From contig NZ_CYGX02000009.1 in the NCBI RefSeq assembly GCF_900019265.1, forward strand, positions 124,001-188,000: 64,000 nt of DNA. Direction: 5' to 3'. A program made the position numbers and the translations under genes. Origin of the DNA: Paraburkholderia ribeironis (lineage in GTDB: Bacteria; Pseudomonadota; Gammaproteobacteria; Burkholderiales; Burkholderiaceae). How positions within the stretch are numbered: the first letter of the stretch is position 1; each line of letters begins with the position of its first letter. Under the pieces are notes generated by a model. It saw nothing but the letters and a program-made list of their open reading frames with translations, did no database searches and had not been told where the DNA came from. Shown here in pieces: positions 60,985 to 64,000 of the stretch.

Positions 60985-62856
60985 TTATGCGCTCGGCGCG
61001 CCCGCCCGATCCAGCGTGCGCAAGAATTTGTCCGCGGACTCGTAGCCCACGACGCGTAATACTTCTTTGCCCTCCCCATCAAAGAAAATGATGCCCGGGG
61101 GACCGAACAAACCGAAACGCTTCAGCAGTGCCTGATCGTCGGTATTGTTCGCGGTGACGTCGGCGCGTAGCAGGCTCATCTGCTTCAATTTGGCCTGGAC
61201 GCGCGGGTCGCTAAAGGTGAGTTTCTCCATCTCCTTGCAGCTGACGCACCAGTCCGCATAAAAATCGAGCATGGCGGGCTGCGCAGCCGTTTTCACGGCC
61301 TGGTCGAGTTCATGCGATGAGCGGACCGGGGCAAACGTCAAATCGGCCTGCGGCGCCGTTACCGGCCTATCGGCAGCATTCGTGCCGCCCGCCTCTCCGC
61401 CGCGCGCCGCCAACACGGCAAGCGGTCGCAGAGGATCGGATGATCCCGCCGCAAGACCGACCAGCAACGCCGCCGCCCAGACGGCCAACGCCACGCCGAT
61501 CCCCCGGCCAAGACGGCGCCACACCGAGCCGCCAGCAGTCGATGCCGAAAACAAACCAAGGGAAACCGCGGCGACCAGCAGCCATAGCGCGCTCAACAGC
61601 ATCGTCGCAGTTGCGCCCAGCACCGGCCAAACGATCCACAGCGCCGCCGCAAGCAGCACGACGCCGAAGAACACCTTGACACTGTCCATCCACGCGCCCG
61701 CGCGAGGCAGCAAAGTGCCGGCGCCGAGCCCGATGATCAGCAGCGGCGCGCCAAGACCCAGCCCCATCGCGAACAGTGCCGCGCCGCCAAGCACGGCGTC
61801 GCCGGTATGCGCGATGAACGCCAGCACCGCAAAGAGTGGAGCAGTCATGCAAGCACCGACCACCAGGGCGGACAGCGCGCCCATCATGGCGACCGCGGCC
61901 AACTTGCCGCCGGAGCGTCCCGTTGATGCGTGCGACACGCCTTCCTGCCAGCGCTGCGGCAGCGCGATATCGAAACCTGCAATCAGCATCAGCGCGAAGA
62001 TCGTCAGCAGCACGCCGAACGCGCCGAGCACCCACGGGTTTTGCAACCATGCGCCGAGGCTCTGCCCGACGAGCGCCGCCGCGATGCCGAGCACCGTGTA
62101 CACGAGCGCCATGCCAATCACATACGCCAACGACAACCCGAACCCACGCGCGCGCGTCACCCGCGCGCCTTCACCGATGATGATTGCCGACAGGATCGGA
62201 ATCATCGGATACGAGCACGGCAGCAGACTAAGGACCGCGCCCGCGACGAAATAGAGCCCGATGATTGCGAAGAAGCCGCCGCGCTGCAGCAGCGACTGTG
62301 CGTAATCCGCGCTGGTGACACGCTCGTACCACGGCTCACCGGCCGCTGCGGAGTCTTGCGTCCCCGTGGTAGCCGCTGCGCTGCCGGCCGGCTGCAGCGC
62401 TTCGCCGCTCACGTGATACACACGCTCCATTGGTGGATAGCAAATGCCCGCATCCGCGCAACCCTGCGAGGTCACCGCCAGATCAAAAGGCCCCGCCGCC
62501 TGCTTGACTGGGATGCGGATCGTCAGCTCATTGCGATAAGTCTCGACGTTCTTGTTGAAGGTCTGATCGAATTTGACGTGGCCTGCCGGCAACTGCGGTG
62601 CGCCGATCGTGGACGTCCCGTTGCGGGTCGCGAACGCGAAGCGCTCGCGGTACATGTAGTAGCCGTCGGCGATCTTGTACGTGACCTCGACTTCACCGGG
62701 CTTCTCGGTCGCGCTGAACTTGAATGCGACGGCGGGATCCAGGAAGTCTTCTGCCGCGCGGGCAAGCGTGCCGAACTGCGCGAGCATCACGCAGCCGAGC
62801 AGGAAGAATACGATGCGCAGCATATGGCGCGCGCTTCGGTCGAGACCGTTAAACAT
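60985..62856 (-). CDS. dsbD: Thiol:disulfide interchange protein DsbD
   Basis: DsbD carries reducing power from cytoplasmic thioredoxin across the inner membrane. The 623-residue protein has a signal peptide, an N-terminal periplasmic domain with GCADAGICYPP, eight helices with the two active cysteines in SLLPCSYPM and GACMTAPLF, and a C-terminal thioredoxin domain with DWCVSCKEMEK. ATG 62856 overlaps the cutA stop by 8 bp; ATG 62823 is an alternative that shortens the signal peptide. Confidence 0.95.
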   Translation of the reverse strand: MFNGLDRSARHMLRIVFFLLGCVMLAQFGTLARAAEDFLDPAVAFKFSATEKPGEVEVTYKIADGYYMYRERFAFATRNGTSTIGAPQLPAGHVKFDQTFNKNVETYRNELTIRIPVKQAAGPFDLAVTSQGCADAGICYPPMERVYHVSGEALQPAGSAAATTGTQDSAAAGEPWYERVTSADYAQSLLQRGGFFAIIGLYFVAGAVLSLLPCSYPMIPILSAIIIGEGARVTRARGFGLSLAYVIGMALVYTVLGIAAALVGQSLGAWLQNPWVLGAFGVLLTIFALMLIAGFDIALPQRWQEGVSHASTGRSGGKLAAVAMMGALSALVVGACMTAPLFAVLAFIAHTGDAVLGGAALFAMGLGLGAPLLIIGLGAGTLLPRAGAWMDSVKVFFGVVLLAAALWIVWPVLGATATMLLSALWLLVAAVSLGLFSASTAGGSVWRRLGRGIGVALAVWAAALLVGLAAGSSDPLRPLAVLAARGGEAGGTNAADRPVTAPQADLTFAPVRSSHELDQAVKTAAQPAMLDFYADWCVSCKEMEKLTFSDPRVQAKLKQMSLLRADVTANNTDDQALLKRFGLFGPPGIIFFDGEGKEVLRVVGYESADKFLRTLDRAGAPSA

Positions 62857-63181
62857 GAAGAGGACGTTGGGTTTCAGCAGTGATCCATTGGCCGTACGCG
62901 GCCGATGCCGTCGCTTGCCATGAGAGAATTTCCGGCGTGTCGTAGGGATGGTGCGCCTGAATGTACTGCTCGAGTTCCAGCGCCCGCGCGGCGCTCGTCT
63001 TGAACAGCAATTGGATTTCCTGCGCGCTTTCGATCGTACCCTGCCAGTGATAGCTCGACTGCACGCTGCCCATCTGGGTGACGCACGCACATAACCGCGT
63101 CGCCAACGCATCAACGGCGAGCGTCTGGGCAACGGCCGCATCCGGCACCGTCGTCAGAATCAAGGTCACATTCACACTCAC
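62849..63181 (-). CDS. cutA: Divalent-cation tolerance protein CutA
   Basis: A 110-residue trimeric CutA1 fold protein: ILTTVPDAAVAQTLA, YHWQGTIESAQEIQLLFKT and HPYDTPEIL are the family motifs. The start is GTG 63181 with GGGAG 6 nt upstream; two further GTG codons follow closely. The upstream frame to 63397 is noncoding. It overlaps dsbD by 8 bp, as cutA-dsbD in E. coli. The biochemical role is unclear even in well-studied bacteria. Confidence 0.93.
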   Translation of the reverse strand: MSVNVTLILTTVPDAAVAQTLAVDALATRLCACVTQMGSVQSSYHWQGTIESAQEIQLLFKTSAARALELEQYIQAHHPYDTPEILSWQATASAAYGQWITAETQRPLHV

Positions 63182-63321
63182 AAAAAGCTCCCGCGACACA
63201 CGAGTCAGGTGTCGATATCGTATCACCTTGCCTTGGTGCACCGCAGACGGGCCCCGTCGCGTGTGCACGCCGTCTGGCCGCCGCAAACCGGCTGGCTGCG
63301 GCGTAATGTCCCACCGCAAAC

Positions 63322-63352
63322 AAAAAAGCCAGGCGATGCGCCTGGCTTTTTC
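63322..63352 (-). terminator. Terminator after rplQ
   Basis: A perfect 13-bp stem AAAAAGCCAGGCG/CGCCTGGCTTTTT with a 3-nt loop, 14 bp after the rplQ stop, with T-tract in both directions. Confidence 0.93.
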
Positions 63353-63365
63353 AATGCTTAAAAGC

Positions 63366-63758
63366 TTACTCAGCTTCTTGCACTTCAACTTCTTCAACTT
63401 CCGGACGGTCCAGCAGTTCGACCAGTGCCATCGGCGCGTTGTCGCCGACGCGGAAGCCGAACTTCAGCACGCGCAGGTAGCCGCCCGGACGGGTAGCGTA
63501 ACGCGGGCCGAGCACTTCGAACAGCTTCGTGACCGAATCACGATCGCGCAGGCGGTTGAACGCCAGACGACGATTTGCCAGCGACGGCTTCTTGCCGAGC
63601 GTAATCAGCGGCTCGACGACCTTACGGAGTTCTTTCGCCTTCGGCAGCGTGGTCTTGATGACTTCGTGCTCAATCAGCGAGTTGGACATATTACGGAGCA
63701 TTGCCAAACGGTGGCTGCTCGTGCGGTTCAGTTTCCGCAGACCATGACGGTGACGCAT
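63366..63758 (-). CDS. rplQ: 50S ribosomal protein L17
   Basis: The complete 130-residue L17: [37 protein letters not shown], and the Glu-rich C-terminus [11 protein letters not shown]. It is the last gene of the alpha (rpsM-rpsK-rpsD-rpoA-rplQ) operon, followed by a strong terminator. Confidence 0.98.
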   Translation of the reverse strand: MRHRHGLRKLNRTSSHRLAMLRNMSNSLIEHEVIKTTLPKAKELRKVVEPLITLGKKPSLANRRLAFNRLRDRDSVTKLFEVLGPRYATRPGGYLRVLKFGFRVGDNAPMALVELLDRPEVEEVEVQEAE

Positions 63759-63854
63759 GTTAATTCCTTCGATTCAAAGTTTTGGTCCAGCTCTTCTATC
63801 GCGCTCGAACCACCTGAGGGTAGCGAGTGCACGGGCCGGTAGTGAGAAAAAGCC

Positions 63855-63887
63855 AAGACGCGGATTTTAAAGGAAAATCCGCGTCTT
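63855..63887. other. Inverted repeat between rpoA and rplQ
   Basis: Arms AAGACGCGGATTTT and AAAATCCGCGTCTT (14 bp, perfect) with a 5-nt loop. On the minus strand GGCTTTTTC follows, so it could act as an attenuating terminator or RNA-processing site inside the operon. Confidence 0.75.
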
Positions 63888-63930
63888 TGCCAGTGCAGCG
63901 GCGGGTTCTGTCCCGGTATTACTTGTCGAC

Positions 63931-64000
63931 TTACTTGTCCAACCCTGCCGGCGGCCAGTTTTCGAGCTTCATGCCGAGCGTCAAACCACGCGACGCCAAT
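63931..64000 (-). CDS. rpoA: RNA polymerase alpha subunit, C-terminal end only
   Basis: The minus frame entering at base 64000 reads LASRGLTLGMKLENWPPAGL and ends DK with TAA at 63931-63933, the standard end of the beta-proteobacterial alpha subunit. The rest lies beyond the window. The position before rplQ fits the alpha operon. Confidence 0.95.
   Translation of the reverse strand, partial: LASRGLTLGMKLENWPPAGLDK

Overview
The window looks like a chromosome segment of a beta-proteobacterium of the Burkholderiaceae, most likely Paraburkholderia or Burkholderia. This rests on the high GC content, the continuous gene-dense layout, Burkholderia-type gene orders (murA-hisG-hisD-hisC-hisB-hisH-hisA-hisF-hisI-hisE; mlaFEDACB; rpoA-rplQ) and the protein sequences themselves. 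No species call is made, because no search could be run.

Region 1 (1-16300, minus strand) is one long co-directional run. From upstream to downstream it holds mlaF-mlaE-mlaD-mlaA-mlaC-mlaB (outer-membrane lipid asymmetry), an ABC-2 ATPase/permease pair, a BolA-like gene, murA, the full histidine pathway hisG-D-C-B-H-A-F-I-E, a small membrane protein and a HIT hydrolase cut by the window edge. Many junctions are ATGA or GTGA overlaps. HisG is the short form, so a HisZ partner is expected outside the window.

Region 2 (16391-20060, minus) is a thiamine locus: a TPP riboswitch, a possible 35-codon leader ORF, then thiO-thiS-thiG-thiE. Region 3 (20270-22690, plus) has strong hairpins, an SbmA/YddA-type fused ABC exporter and a broken SDR gene.

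Region 4 (22950-31200) is the accessory part. It has a secreted 4-Cys protein, a lipoprotein, two closely related OmpR-type response regulators flanking a stand-alone FlgH-like L-ring lipoprotein with a secreted partner, a histidine kinase, and a Tat-exported tyrosine-phosphatase-like protein whose catalytic Cys is Ser. Several short tandem repeats lie here.

Region 5 (31224-40174) holds gltBD (minus), a RAYT-type transposase homologue without its catalytic residues, an OmpW-type porin and a DUF883/ElaB protein. Region 6 (40268-47668, minus) is pilM-pilN-pilO/P-pilQ-aroK-aroB-dgt, the same logic as hofMNOPQ-aroKB of E. coli. Region 7 (47925-64000) is housekeeping: PBP1A, cyaY, lptM, lysA, msrPQ, the system II cytochrome c maturation genes resB-ccsB, a dihaem cytochrome c4, engB, hemB, dsbD, cutA, rplQ and the end of rpoA.

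Most of the window is ordinary core genome. The strongest candidates for something new are the orphan FlgH/two-component neighbourhood, the Cys-to-Ser pseudophosphatase and the apparently domesticated RAYT protein. No rRNA, tRNA, CRISPR array, intact insertion sequence or prophage was recognised.
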